Notes: generated by a model from the sequence alone, not told the origin. A DNA stretch of 64,000 bases from Hypericum androsaemum (GCA_963995505.1 OZ023187.1:1061501-1125500); one strand, 5' to 3'. Shown: positions 48,601 through 59,687, counted from the first letter of the stretch. Numbers and translations are program-made.

Positions 48601-50558
48601 TGCAAAGATCAGGACCAAGAAAGAGCATGGACTATCCAGCTTTGCATATCAGAAAACAAATATGGCAGAACAATGGGAAGGTAAGTCATTGAACTTCCTC
48701 GAATCATCAAAATGACAAAACCAAAACAGCAGGAGATATTAATCAGTAATATGTTTAGCATTTCAAGATATGAAGGGATATGCAAGAGCTCGCACAAGCT
48801 GAGCTATACCTTCATCGCACTAAAAAACTCTCTTAACAAATAAGGACACGGAAAACAAAAAGGAGTTAACCAACTGAATTTGAGGACAATGTACCTGAAT
48901 CCGTGCCTGCACAGAGCTCCTAATGCGTGCATTTCTGTTGGCATCAAAAAAGAGACGAGAAATCAGCAAATTCCAGCAGAGTGTTCCCTCATCTGTATGT
49001 AACTGGTCATCACAGACAACTTCCGGTGCTACAGAAGCAAGATTGTGGACTGCTGTGCGAGAAGAGTTTGACTGTGAAGAGTGGGTTGAATCTTCTTCTG
49101 CCGACCGCACAGGCACCTTGGAAGTCAAGGCAGATGGTTCCTGAATGGAATACGATTTCGCCATCGGGAAAGTTAATCCTTTAGTCTCTACACCAGTCTT
49201 TGAAGCCTTTCTGGCAAGCTTTTTCAGAAAAACGCGAACTTTTGACTGGGATCCATCAAGTGGATTTGCCCTATCTATTGGCTCAGCAACAAAACCAACC
49301 GAGGGCTTCGTAAAAGAAGGGTATCCTGCATTTAAGGATGTGAGATAACCATGAAATTCTTCACTCAACTTGGCAAATGGATATTTATTTTTCTTGCCGT
49401 CACATGAAGCAAGGCGAAGAGCTTTACACCATGCTTCCTTCTCCCATGTTGTCTCAAGATAAATGTAAATTGTCTTGCTTGCATTGTATATTGCAGAAGT
49501 CTTGCTCTCCACTCTTATGGGAAATCTTTTGGCCCTGTAACAATGAGAAAAAATAACAAATGAATACAACAATATTTCCGTTGGAGGGGAAAACTCCATT
49601 AAACTGGCCAGCCATTGTTTAGCACAATCAAGTTGCAGAGGCATCTCTTGCCTCGTTAAGTTCTAAAGCCTCATCTCTTGACAAACTGGTTCAAGAATGC
49701 AAGAAGCCATTTCCTAGATAAAGGGGCTCCTTACCATTTTCTAGAAGGAAGGCTCGTAGCCGAAACGGCTTCTATGTTGCAACCTATCAGAGGAACTGAA
49801 ATACTTGCACCATCTGAATCAGTCAAAAAGAGAGAGTGATCCTTCAGCTTTGCAAACTTCCGGACAGGAGTCACCTCGGTGACTTCCTTTTTCTTCTTCT
49901 TCTGCTCCTTCGGCGCTTTCTCCAACTGCTCTACAGGAACTTTATTTGATTCAACAACCCACACAACCCCCTGAGTGGCAAAAGCAAACGATCAGATCAA
50001 CACCAGAAGGCACAAGAAAAAGAAAAACACTTTAAACGCCTCGGTTTGCAACTTCTTCACCATTAAAAGATTCAGGTTTTCTTGAACTTACTCGGCAATT
50101 ACAACAGAACAGCGATCTAAGAGTCCGAATCCCGCAACAGCAAAACAACCCAAAAGGCAAACATTCCGTGAAATTCTTAAACCCCAATGCATCTCATCCA
50201 CTAATTGACTCCGACCCAACTGGAACAAACACCAACAAAAGCCTTAACCCATAAAAATCCAACATTTACAAGTCAACAAAACCCCAAAACCAATCCAAAG
50301 GAACAAGCTCAACAAGGGAACCAATAGATTCATAGGGAGAGAGAAAAACCCCACCTTCTTATTGTGACAGTAATCCAGCGACTGATGGGGATCCAACTTC
50401 CCATTAGATGAACCATCAGATGACAATTGAACCTCTTGGAGTTGAACCCTCTGGTTCAATCTCCTCAACACCACAAAAGCTCCAAAAGCCTCCAAAGCAG
50501 CAAGTGTCACAATCCCAACCAAGAACCCACCAAAGAAAACCAATACCCAAAAAACCAT
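45670..50558 (-). CDS. TEX2-like SMP-domain lipid-transfer protein
   Basis: Seven exons encode about 784 residues: 50355-50558, 49735-49970, 48895-49534, 48193-48559, 47566-47660, 46817-47011, 45670-46287. All junctions keep frame. Proteins with this architecture (testis-expressed 2 family, DUF2404/SMP-LTD) sit at ER contact sites and move lipids between membranes. An N-terminal membrane anchor (VFWVLVFFGGFLVGIVTLAA) is followed by a PH-like stretch (WAKRFPIRVESKTSAIYN..YIYLETTWEKEAWCKAL). The SMP domain runs from about residue 330 to 590 (TLCWNLLISRLFFDANRN, SYIGEVICSGLDLGNLPPFI). The tail is basic and helical (KKVGRRARMLDLGKKMGEKI). The start is the ATG at 50558. Its upstream sequence is the source of the repeated units to the right. 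Confidence 0.88.
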
Positions 50559-51240
50559 CTCCACTTAAAAATGCTAACTTTCTTGCTCCCCTGCTCTCCT
50601 TCTTGGGCCAACAATGGCGGATCAGCTTAAAGACTGCAACTTTGCAAATGGGTTCCCTTCAAAAGTTGCGAAGATCGCGGCTTTGGGTGCGAATTGCTTT
50701 AAATTGCTCCAATTCTGATGGAAAGACACGATTAAGGTTTTTGTTCCCTCCATAAAGAAGAAGAAATTCGAGGAATTTGTTCCTTACTTTTAACTGTCGA
50801 TTGGATTTTTATTCGCCGCGTTGAAGAATAAGGGGAGGAGAATTACATTCAGGTCATTGAAATTTGGTAATAGTTTTTTAGATTTTGTCGAATGTTTGTG
50901 AAATTATCGAAGTCTACTATAATCAGGCAAAGTTGTGTAATTGAGAAGTATAGTTAATGAAAAGTTCTATGTTTTGTTCTAAACGAAAAGTTTATGGCCA
51001 AAATAAATTTTAGTATGAATTGGTATATTTAGTTATAAAATTTTAAAAAATTGGTAATGGTCAACATTGTCCAAATTTTAATTCAGACCAATCATTAAAT
51101 TTTGGTATGACTAATAATTTAAATTTCAACCGTTTATAAGTTTAGTGTGCTCATATTAAATTATATTAAATACAATCTTACTTCCATATTCGTCTAAAAC
51201 AGGTTCGAGCCGGATTGGACCCTTAAAAATGACAAAGTTA
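50559..51240 (-). promoter_or_regulatory. TEX2-like 5'UTR and promoter, source of the duplicated units
   Basis: The segment 50592-50740 (5'UTR) and 50790-50975 (promoter, with TTCGCCGCGTTGAAGAA and GAGAAGTATAGTTAATGAAA) recurs to the right. Promoter copies lie at 59465-59650, 61900-62110 and 63510-63730, and a 5'UTR copy at 63030-63180. The many copies help define the original block. Confidence 0.6.
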
Positions 51241-51525
51241 TCTCATACTAAATATTTAACACTTTGGATATAAAGGTGAGTGAAAAGGTGAGCAAAAAAT
51301 TCAAATATGTTATCTGTATTCGATATCCACAAAAATTTCGGATTCGGATAATTTTGAAATCGGACTAGAATACGGATTATTCGAAATAAATATTTCGGAA
51401 TCGAATACGATAATAATTGAACATTTGCACCTTTTTATTATAAATAATCCAAAAGATTTAGAATTTTGATCATAATAGACCGGCTACTTTTCGGTATTAG
51501 GGCTATTTCCTAGTTTTATTTAGTT

Positions 51526-51715
51526 TCCAAATTTCCCAATTAGGTTTTCCTGGTCCTCAAGTTCTCTTTCTTATCTAGAATTCTCATTCATGGTTGCTTG
51601 ATCATTAAGCCTCTTGGTAGGTTATTTCTAAATTTCCAAATAAGCTTTCCTTGGTCCTCAAGTTATCTTTCTTATCTAGAACACTCATTTATTGTTGCTT
51701 GGTCATTAAGCAACT
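51526..51715. repeat. ~100-bp tandem duplication upstream of hairpin A
   Basis: Two adjacent similar blocks (about 51526-51610 and 51626-51715) share TTTCCAAATTTCC..TTTTCCT, GGTCCTCAAGTT, CTTTCTTATCTAGAA and TTGCTTG(A/G)TCATTAAGC. The last of these also precedes the TATA boxes of the other two hairpin units. Confidence 0.7.
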
Positions 51716-51727
51716 ATTGGATTCTAT

Positions 51728-51735
51728 TATAAATA
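51728..51735 (+). promoter_or_regulatory. TATA box of hairpin unit A
   Basis: TATAAATA lies within CTATTATAAATAAGCTCC, followed by GAAACTTCTGCAAAAAAGA. The same block recurs at 61190-61240, and in a weaker form at 62741-62800, each time upstream of a hairpin. This conservation among duplicates supports a promoter. Confidence 0.55.
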
Positions 51736-51854
51736 AGCTCCAGGCAGAACACGTCCTATGCACTTCAGAAACTTCTGCAAAAAAGATTCAGAGGGTTGCT
51801 CCATTAGTCATTAGAAGAGGTCGGGCTTGAAGACGAGAAGCAAAACAAAATCCG

Positions 51855-52092
51855 GGCATCTTGCAAGGGATATATGGAACCACAGGGAAACGTCTGATTT
51901 TTGAAGCCTGCAATTCTGTCATAGTGCAGGCGATTCGTGGTTGAAGCATTTGAATGCACATCAGCCGATTTGTGAAGAAGTCGTGGTGATGTACATTCAA
52001 CTGCTTCAGCCACGAATCGGATCGTAGTCTTTGAAGATCAGACGTTTCCTTATCCATCCATATGTCCCCTTGCATTTTAAAAGATGCAATTC
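51855..52092 (+). ncRNA. Long imperfect hairpin A, candidate MIRNA precursor
   Basis: The core arms 51931-51963 and 51987-52019 (33 nt each) pair with one G-U wobble and two mismatches around a 23-nt loop. Further out GGAAACGTCTGAT (51886) pairs with ATCAGACGTTTCC (ending 52049), and GCATCTTGCAAGGG..ATATGG pairs with CCATAT..CCCTTGCA..AAGATGC. The whole fold-back spans about 240 nt. It lies about 200 nt downstream of a TATA box. This is the shape of a young plant MIRNA or hairpin-siRNA locus formed by inverted duplication. The strand is inferred from the TATA box. I recognise no known miRNA in it. Confidence 0.5.
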
Positions 52093-52514
52093 CAAAAAAG
52101 GGGAAGAAAAATTCCATTGATGCTCTGTCTTTTGCTAATTTGTTTCTTAAATCTGCTCCACAATCATCATACTCGCTTCCGCAATCTGCAGCATCAAATC
52201 ATGGAGAGGAAAGAAACATGCAAGTGTCCGGACCGGGACTCCAAACAAACCTCCAAAAGGAAATAACTGAAAAACAGCCAAGGATTTACGCAGATTGTGC
52301 CCCTTTAACAGACTACTTAAGCAAAGCAATAAAGATCCAGAAAGCCCGGAACAGATTTTCAATCGGTAAGAAAAAGCATGTCAAATTTTATCTTCAAGCT
52401 AGTTCACAATACTTCAAATCTCCATCTTCATTACAGAACTCTGCGACTTGGAAAGAACAAGGCTCTAGAGAAGTCTTGCTCTGCACTCTTATGGGAAATC
52501 TCATGGGCCTATAA
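52062..52514 (+). CDS. Unidentified 150-codon frame adjoining hairpin A
   Basis: An open frame of 150 codons begins inside the outer right arm of hairpin A (from an ATG at 52062). It is Lys/Ser/Gln-rich (KDAIPKKGKKNSIDALSFAN; GKKKHVKFYLQASSQYFKSP) and has a protein-like composition, with no domain I recognise. It may be an exon of an unknown gene that was captured when the hairpin formed, with the left arm an inverted copy of its edge. Its last 40 bases or so run into the duplicated TEX2 sequence, so the frame's end is not natural. Confidence 0.3.
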   Translation: MSPCILKDAIPKKGKKNSIDALSFANLFLKSAPQSSYSLPQSAASNHGEERNMQVSGPGLQTNLQKEITEKQPRIYADCAPLTDYLSKAIKIQKARNRFSIGKKKHVKFYLQASSQYFKSPSSLQNSATWKEQGSREVLLCTLMGNLMGL

Positions 52515-53110
52515 CAATGACAAAAGGTAACAAATGGAATACATCAACATTTCGCCAAACAAATGGATTTAAACCCTGACAATCTGGCATTGTCATGGTG
52601 TAAAATTTACCTTTCAAAAAAATACATCAACAATTCTGTTGGATTGGAAAGACTCCACTAAATTGGCCAGCCATTGTTTAGCACCATCAAGTTGCTGAGC
52701 CATCTCTTGTTTGCATCGTTAATTCTAAAGCCCTCATCTCTTGACAAACTCGTTCAATAATGCAAAAGCTTACAAACACGCATGACCTACTTAACAGTAC
52801 AAGGCTTTAACGAATTGACGGAAGTCCATGGTTCAATTACCGAAAGCTTAAACCCAAATGCACCTGATCCAACAATCACTCATCTCATCCCAACTCGAGC
52901 AAACACCAACAAAAGCCTTAACCCACAAAATCTGGTTACAAGTCAATAAAACCCCAAAACCAATCCAAAGAAACCAACTTAATAAATAGATTGATATATA
53001 ATAGGGAAAGAGTGGTCTCCCCGGTAGATGAACCATTAGATGCCAATTGACCCTCTTGGACATTATATACTGTCTTCCTCTGTTTCTCTGTCCGTGAAGT
53101 TGGACCACCG
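52470..53110 (-). pseudogene. Partial TEX2-like pseudogene
   Basis: Segments match the TEX2-like gene in order on the minus strand: the start of exon 3 (GTCTTGCTCT.CACTCTTATGGGAAATCT), intron 2 (TTGGCCAGCCATTGTTTAGCAC, CTCATCTCTTGACAAACT), then intron 1 and exon 1 (CAAACACCAACAAAAGCCTTAACCCA, GATGAACCATTAGATG). Exon 2 is missing and the reading frame is gone. It is a rearranged partial duplicate within the tandem array and carries a SINE insertion. Confidence 0.8.
52550..52620 (+). mobile_element. 5'-truncated SINE copy with 12-bp target duplication
   Basis: Direct repeats AATACATCAACA (52538-52549 and 52621-52632) flank 71 bp. The 3' part, CATTGTCATGGTGTAAAATT TAC (23 identical bases), is shared with the SINE in the alpha-galactosidase intron. 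The parent TEX2 intron 2 lacks the insertion, so the site is confirmed by comparison within the window. Confidence 0.75.
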
Positions 53111-53337
53111 ACCGAATCGAATATTTTTATTAAATTTTTTTAATAATTATGTATTGTATTAAACGTAAATAATTATACATATCTTTTAAAATTGAAAATT
53201 TATAAGTATCAAAATTATTAATTAAACAAAATTTAATCTAACAAAATGTGATTTTTAAAATCAAAATAATAAAATTTGAACACTTTAATCTAAACCAACC
53301 AATTTTTTTTTTTGAAGAAAACAAGATAGAACTTTCA

Positions 53338-56300
53338 TTAGATATGGAAATCGTACAAGATGAGGTCGTTAAGCTCGTTCGGAGGAGACAAAAGCAAATC
53401 ATCCTCCGCAAGGTCTCCTAGTCTAGCCCTCTTGGCAAGCCAATCCGCCACGCGATTAGCTAGCCGAGGCGTATACACTAGTTTACACTTAGGTAAACTC
53501 AAAAAGATGGATTGAATTTTCATCGCCAAAAGTTCGTGCATCCAATCAAAATCATTGGAAAAGGAGTTGATGTAATTCACCGCAAGTTGGCAATCAGACT
53601 CTACGATTGTGGCAGAGAAGAGAAGTTGATGCTTGACGTAGCTAGCGGCAACTTGGATCGCCTTTAACTCAGCTTCTATAGCTGTTGAGGCCTCTGAAGA
53701 GGCAAGTTTGATCTTTACTAAGCATCACGTATGATCACGGATCACCACAGCAAGGCCTGATGGAGAGGTGTGATCAATCCAAGATGCATCAGTGTTAAGT
53801 TTGAGTATGCCAATGTCGGGAGGACGCCAAGTATCAGCAGCAGTAATCTCAGAGACAACAACAGGGCTGCGCCAATTTGTATACTCCTGGAATTTCTGAT
53901 GAGCTGCTCTCCAGGTCTGACGTGGATCAGGTTTCTTGCCCTCATATATGCAATCATTTCTAGCGAGCCAGACCTGCCAGCATATAAAAACAACTAAGTT
54001 AACTAGCTCAGCTTGGTTCATATTGGCTAAGTTTTCCATAATATGCAAGAACCAATACTGAAAGTCAACATAAGTAGTATCAGTAGCAGTCATATAACCA
54101 AGAGGGGAATATAACCAAGTTCCTCTAGCATGAGGGCAAAGGAAAAGAGCATGAAAAACATCCTCGTTCACAGCTTTGCAAATACTACAACTGGGGTCAT
54201 CAGTAATGTTTCTACTAACTAAGTTAGCAGCAAGAGATAAGGAATTATGACCAGCTTTCCATAAAAAAGTTTTAATTTTAGGGTAAACATTGAGCTTCCA
54301 AAGTTCTTTCCAAAAGGTACCATAGTTGTCAGCATTTTGTTCATGAGTATTCCTTAAAGAAAGATAACCAGCTTTAACAGTGAACTGCCCTGTTTTTGCA
54401 CCAGACCAAATGATCTTGTCCGATCCAAAGTTCCTTCTGGGTTTGATTCTTTTGATGACATCGATTTCTTGTTCAGAGAACAAGTTCTGGAGCGTATTGT
54501 CATCCCAATTGTCACTACTTCCCTGCAGCAGATCGAAAACGTAATCAGGAGACGCTTCATCAGGTTTAGTAGAAAGAATCTTATGTCCAGGCATCTCAAA
54601 GAGCCAAGCATCATTCCAAATGTGGATATCTCTCCCATCAGCAACCCTCCATAAGAGATTAGGCTTAAGCATGCCTAATCCCTGAATAATGCTCGTCCAT
54701 GTCCATGAAGGCCTAGTACCTTTAACAGCATCCAAAAAATTAGAGTTAGGGAAGTATATGCTTTTGAGTAATTGGAAACATAGGGAGTTTTGATCGTTCA
54801 GCATTCTCCAAGCTTGTTTAGCTAAGAGAGAGAGGTTGAATTGCTCCATGTTTCTAAAGCCAAGCCCGCCACTCTTTTTGGACGAGGTCACTTTGTCCCA
54901 TTTGACCCAATGAATCTTCCCGGAATTAACGTCACCAGACCACCAATAATTAGACAAAAGGCTGTCCAGCTTCCTGCACATGGTCTTGGGGAAAAGAATA
55001 CACTGCATCGAGTAAGTGGGGATAGCAGATAAGACAGATTTAACCATAACTTCACGGCCAGCAGTAGATAACATCTTGTTCATCCAAGTTTGAGACCTAG
55101 ACCACATACTATTATAGATGTAATTGATAGCATTACGCTTGGATCTACCCCAAAAAGAAGGTAAACCAAGGTACTTCTCATGGTCAGACATAGGAGCCAT
55201 GCCAAAGATGTTCAAGATATTATGTTTAAGGGCCTGGTCCAACTTAGTGCTAAATCTGATGCAAGACTTGCTATAGTTACTAGGCTGACCCGACATGTTA
55301 ACAAAATTCTGTAAAATATGCTTATAATTATGAGCTTCATGGCAAGTAGCCTCTCCAACTAGCAAAGTATCATCAGCAAACATGATGCAAGTTAAGATAG
55401 GACTAGATCTTTTTATACTCATGCCTCTAATCATGCCAATGGATTGATGCCAATTGATATAGTGCGTGAAAGAGTCAGCAATCAGCAAGAAAAGGAAAGA
55501 GGATAGAGGATCTCCCTGTCTTATTCCTCTGGAATGGAGAAAAAAATCCAAGGGGGATCCATTAACTATGACAGAATACGAAACACTGGAAATGCAGCTT
55601 AAGATGCATCTAGTCCATTTCGAAGGGAAACCAAGAGCATGCATGACTTGCTCTAAATACTTCCAATTCACCATGTCATAGGCCTTCTTTAAGTCAATTT
55701 TTATGGCCATATGGCCCGTGTTTCTCTGCTTTCCAACCCTGAGAAAGTGGAAAATCTCATTAGCAATCAAAATATTATCCTGTATAGACCTATCTTTAAT
55801 AAAAGCATTCTGAGATTTCGAGACAATAGAGTTCATCCAAGGCTTGATCCTATTAGCTAGCACTTTAGAATAAATCTTATAAGCAAAGTTGCATAAACTA
55901 ATAGGTTTAAATTGGGAGATAGATTCGAGCACATCAGTTTTAGGAATCAAAGCAATGTGGGTCTTATTCATACAAGCATGAATAGATTCAGTTTGGAACC
56001 AATCCAAAATCATGCTAGTAAGCTCATTTTCTACAACATGCCAATAAGTATGGTAGAATAAACCTGGCAAACCATCAGGCCCAGGACTTTTAGAACCACC
56101 CATCTGGAAGGCAGCACTTTTAATCTCCTCCGCATCAATTTGTTTTGTTAGACTGGCAGCCATCTCGGAGGTGAAAACGTGAGGAATGCAAGATAGGATA
56201 GCATCACCGTTACTGGTATGCTGTTCAGAATACATTTGCTTGAAATACGCCTGGATGTTAGCCTTAATACTAGTTTGATCCTCCACCCAGAGACCATCAT

Positions 56301-57438
56301 CAGTCATAAGCTTGACAATCTCATTTGTTTGCCTTCTCTGAGTGGCACTGGCGTGAAAAAATTTTGTGTTTTGATCACCATGATTAAGCCAGTTGATCCT
56401 CGATCTTTGGTGCCAGTAAATTTCCTCTTGATGATAAAGAATAGCAAGTTCAGACTTGATCCTTCTCTCTTCGGCTTGAGAAGCTGGAGATTGACCTTCC
56501 TGTTGCAACTTTGCAAGCATGAAAGTTGCATTACTGATTCTTTCTTTTCTGCCTCCTAGCTTTTTCTTAGACCAGCTTTGTAGGTTTGTAGCACAAATAG
56601 AGCTGTGTTTGAAGAACATGTGGGTGGGATTTCCAGAGATTTGTTGCCTCCAGCTTGATTGAATGACATTTTTACATTCTGATTCCTTGGACCACCATTC
56701 CTCAAAACGAAACGGCTTTTTCCTTTTCCCTGTCTGAACTTGATGATTGAGAATGATATAGGCATGGTCTGAACCATATATCTCCCCATTGATCAATTGA
56801 GCATGTGGAAAGAGGTCTCTCAACTCACAGTTGACAAGGGACCTGTCAAGCCTTTCCCAAGTTCTAGCATTGCCCTGCTGGTTATTACACCAAGTGAATT
56901 TACCACCTTTGTAGCCCAAGTCAATAAGACAACATTTATCCATGAATCCCTGAAGATGTTTCAATTGAGACCAAGTAGCAGGAATAGCTCCCCTTTTATC
57001 ATCAGGGTGAGACATGGCATTCATATCTCCAATATAACAGCGAGGGAAATTTGAATTCCAGTGTAAGGCAACCATTGAGTCCCAGAATGTGTCTTTGATA
57101 GCTCCAGAAGGTTCGCCATAAACAAAAGTAGCACCCCACAGATCACCGGAGGACCTGATGTAACACGTAGTATCAATAAAGTTTGGACAACTTGTATCGA
57201 CCCGCATATCAATCTTAGAACTCCACCAAAGAGCAAGGCCCCCGCTCAGGCCGATCCGATCCACATAAAAACTGCTCTTATAGTGCATTTTGATTCTCAT
57301 CTTCTCTAACACCTTTCTTTCCTGCTTAGTCTCCATGAGAAAGACTACCAGGGGCCTATGTTTCGATATGAGTCCTCGGAGGACTTGAACTGTCAAGTCT
57401 TGGCCAAAGCCTCGACAGTTCCAAGCTAGAAAGGTCAC
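53338..57438 (-). pseudogene. LINE ORF2 polyprotein interrupted by one stop codon
   Basis: The frame spans 1366 codons with a single in-frame TGA at 53727-53725, in the RNase H domain just after SGLAVVIRDHT; the frame resumes unchanged to 53338. Domains in order: APE-type endonuclease (TFLAWNCRGFG, METKQ, SDHAYI), reverse transcriptase (KSPGPDGLPG, AFIKDRSIQDN, GDPLSSFLF and the catalytic FADDTLL), zf-RVT (WKLNVYPKIKTFLWKAGHNS) and RNase H (LKLNTDASW, ESDCQLAVN). There is no ATG at the expected N-terminus: the codon at 57438 is GTG, so either the start is mutated or translation couples to ORF1. The 1237 codons before the stop hold intact EN and RT. Confidence 0.9.
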
Positions 57439-59222
57439 ACCCCTTGGGGTGGCATAGGGCCTGCCACCCGTGGCTTGAATTGGATCTCCTTGTTGGTAGT
57501 ATCAAAGGACTGGAGTTGATTGCCTCTTCCGCGAGCAGCGTTCCTCCGGAACGTGCCAGGCACTCTAGTTCCTTTTTTATTCTTGTCCTTGGCCAGCAAG
57601 GGAGCTTTCCCTTTATCAATTTGTAGGAGAGAGAAGGTGGCCTGCAACTGTGGAAATTCGTCGAGCAGCTGGTGTGCATCAGTTTCTAACAAGCAATTAG
57701 GATTCGGGGGATCGGGTAGATCAGCCGGAACGCCCTTCTTCTTGAAACTATGAGGAGGGATACCAATAATTAGGGGTGGGATGGATTTTTCTTCACTTAG
57801 CTTCCTTTTACGATCATCAGGAAGAAAGATTGGGATCGGGTCTGAAATTGGGGCCTGTGGAACTTCTTTTTTCTTTAGAGTAATGGATGCCAGCTTGAGA
57901 GCTGTCGTTTCTGGCTCTTTTGAGACTTTATCCGTAGCTGGTGACATGGCATTAGTCATCCCAGTCATAATGCTGACTGGACTGGGCTCCGGGAAATTCT
58001 TGGACGACTTGACTTTCAAAATTTTAGCCGACGTGGATGTAGCCGTTGGACAATTAGCCGTTGATGAATCAGCTTTTTTCTGACGTGATTGGATCAGAGC
58101 AGTCACATCAATCCCATCCACAATAGAAACTTCGACTAGCTGGACGCCACCGTCATCCAAGTCCAAATCCGGGCACAAAAAAGGCTTGGCTCCACCTTGG
58201 ACGGCCATGGGACCATCCTTGGTAACTAAACCATTTCCGCTAAGGGGAAGGATTGCTTCAGGTTTTGGAGCATGTTTCGCCGATATCTTGCCTTGAGGAT
58301 TAACGGCGCTTGAGCTTGCACCTGGTGAAGATGACTGATTCTTAGGAGGAGTTGACCGGGCAGATGGGGGAGTATTATTATGGTTGGGGGCTGTTGTCTG
58401 CGGGCGAGGCCAAAGAGACGGCGTTTGATGGGTTGGGGATCTCCTGCTCACCGGGCCATCAGCGCGAAGCCATGTCCCGTATGGGAGCTTATTGATAGCC
58501 AAACTCCGGAGGAAAGCTTTACCGTCATCAACCTTTAAACAGAGCTTGCTGGTGTGTCCAATAACTCCACAGTAGTAACAGAAATCTGGGAGCCTTTCGT
58601 ACTTGAACTCAATCTTCCTGTCGGGCAAATTCATTCTCTTGAGGACAAAACCATTCTTTAGAGGCTGTTCGACATTATGCTCGACCTTGATTCTAAGCAC
58701 ACCTTCGACCGATGAGCTGGAGAAGTTTGAATCATCAGTTTCGACCAATCGCTGGAATTGGTCCCCAATCATCGTAGCAGTTTGTCTAGAGATGAGGTTC
58801 GGTGGCAACCCATGTATTTGAACCCAGAAAATAGAAAATAGGAAGGAGACCTCCGACCAGTGAAGGTCCGGGTCCCACTCCTTGAGAAGGAGGAGGTGAT
58901 CGTTTAAAGACCACGGGGAAGCTGCAAGAATTCTCCTCCTGACGATGGAGCTCTGGAAAGAAAAGGAGAAAAAGTTTTGCTCAAGTTCTTCGATCTCAAC
59001 ATCTGACTCCTTAATGGACCAGGACTTCAAGACACTAGGCTTCACAACATGAAGCTTATGTTGCCTATCTACTAGAAGCTTCCCAATAAGAACGAGATCC
59101 TTGACAAAAGAATTAATGGCCGGACTCGATTCAAAAGAAAGGGCGGGACCAAATCGGAGATCTTCTGTTTGCTTTATAAGATCGCTAATGTGGGATGGAA
59201 TGTCGGGGCCGTCGTCTTCCAT
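57435..59222 (-). CDS. LINE ORF1 protein (DUF4283 plus zinc knuckle)
   Basis: A 595-residue RNA-binding protein of plant L1 elements that forms the retrotransposition particle with its own mRNA. The N-terminal DUF4283 region spans about residues 35-190 (FSFQSSIVRRRILAASPWSL; WVQIHGLPPNLISRQTA). A CCHC knuckle (CYYCGVIGHTSKLC) follows at about 215-230. The rest is a Pro/Ser/Lys-rich disordered tail. The frame is intact. Its stop codon at 57437-57435 overlaps the beginning of the ORF2 frame. Confidence 0.92.
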   Translation of the reverse strand: MEDDGPDIPSHISDLIKQTEDLRFGPALSFESSPAINSFVKDLVLIGKLLVDRQHKLHVVKPSVLKSWSIKESDVEIEELEQNFFSFSFQSSIVRRRILAASPWSLNDHLLLLKEWDPDLHWSEVSFLFSIFWVQIHGLPPNLISRQTATMIGDQFQRLVETDDSNFSSSSVEGVLRIKVEHNVEQPLKNGFVLKRMNLPDRKIEFKYERLPDFCYYCGVIGHTSKLCLKVDDGKAFLRSLAINKLPYGTWLRADGPVSRRSPTHQTPSLWPRPQTTAPNHNNTPPSARSTPPKNQSSSPGASSSAVNPQGKISAKHAPKPEAILPLSGNGLVTKDGPMAVQGGAKPFLCPDLDLDDGGVQLVEVSIVDGIDVTALIQSRQKKADSSTANCPTATSTSAKILKVKSSKNFPEPSPVSIMTGMTNAMSPATDKVSKEPETTALKLASITLKKKEVPQAPISDPIPIFLPDDRKRKLSEEKSIPPLIIGIPPHSFKKKGVPADLPDPPNPNCLLETDAHQLLDEFPQLQATFSLLQIDKGKAPLLAKDKNKKGTRVPGTFRRNAARGRGNQLQSFDTTNKEIQFKPRVAGPMPPQGV

Positions 59223-59464
59223 GTTGTGGTGAATAGAGAAAGGGATTCAGGGAAGGTGAAAGGGAGAAAATTCAGGGAAGGAAAGGGAGGAGTTCAGGGG
59301 AGAAAGGAGAGAGCACAGTTCAGAGAGCACAGCCCTAAACCAACCAATTTGATCGGTTAAATATTGCCCACTGATTCAAATTTTTTCCAATTTTGTTTGC
59401 AAAAAATGAACCAATATCAATCTCGGATTGTGGTCTGATCGACATGGATCCGAGTTCTGATTAA

Positions 59465-59687
59465 TTCGCCGCGTTGAAGAAAAGCGGGAGGAGAAATACA
59501 TTCAAGTCACTGAAATTTATTAATAGTTCGGATTTTGTCCAATGTTGACGAAATTATCAAAGTCTACAATATCAGGTAAAGTTTTAATTTGAGAAGTATA
59601 GTTAATGAAAAGGTTTATATTTCCTTCCAAATGAAAAGTTGATCGCCAAAGTTCTAGTATGATTTGTTTATTTAATCATAATTTTTT
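59465..59687. repeat. TEX2-promoter duplicate 1
   Basis: It matches 50810-51010 from CGCCGCGTTGAAGAA through GAGAAGTATAGTTAATGAAAAG, with scattered substitutions. It is interrupted on the right by the MULE at 59688. Confidence 0.8.

Larger units (their letters stand above)
53306..59334 (-). mobile_element. Nearly full-length L1-type LINE with target duplication
   Basis: A 6.0-kb non-LTR retrotransposon lies on the minus strand. Its poly-A tail is the T-run at 53303-53313. A 16-bp direct repeat CTAAACCAACCAATTT flanks it (53290-53305 and 59335-59350). The order is 5'UTR (59334-59223), ORF1, ORF2 with endonuclease, reverse transcriptase, zf-RVT and RNase H, and a short 3'UTR. The only visible coding lesions are one in-frame TGA in the RNase H part and a non-ATG ORF2 start. 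It landed in the duplicated TEX2-promoter array; an empty-site version is visible near 63385-63405. Confidence 0.93.

Noticed and set aside
53725..53727. Natural end of LINE ORF2 at this TGA
   Set aside because: The RNase H domain continues in the same frame for another 129 codons, so the stop is a mutation and not the native end.
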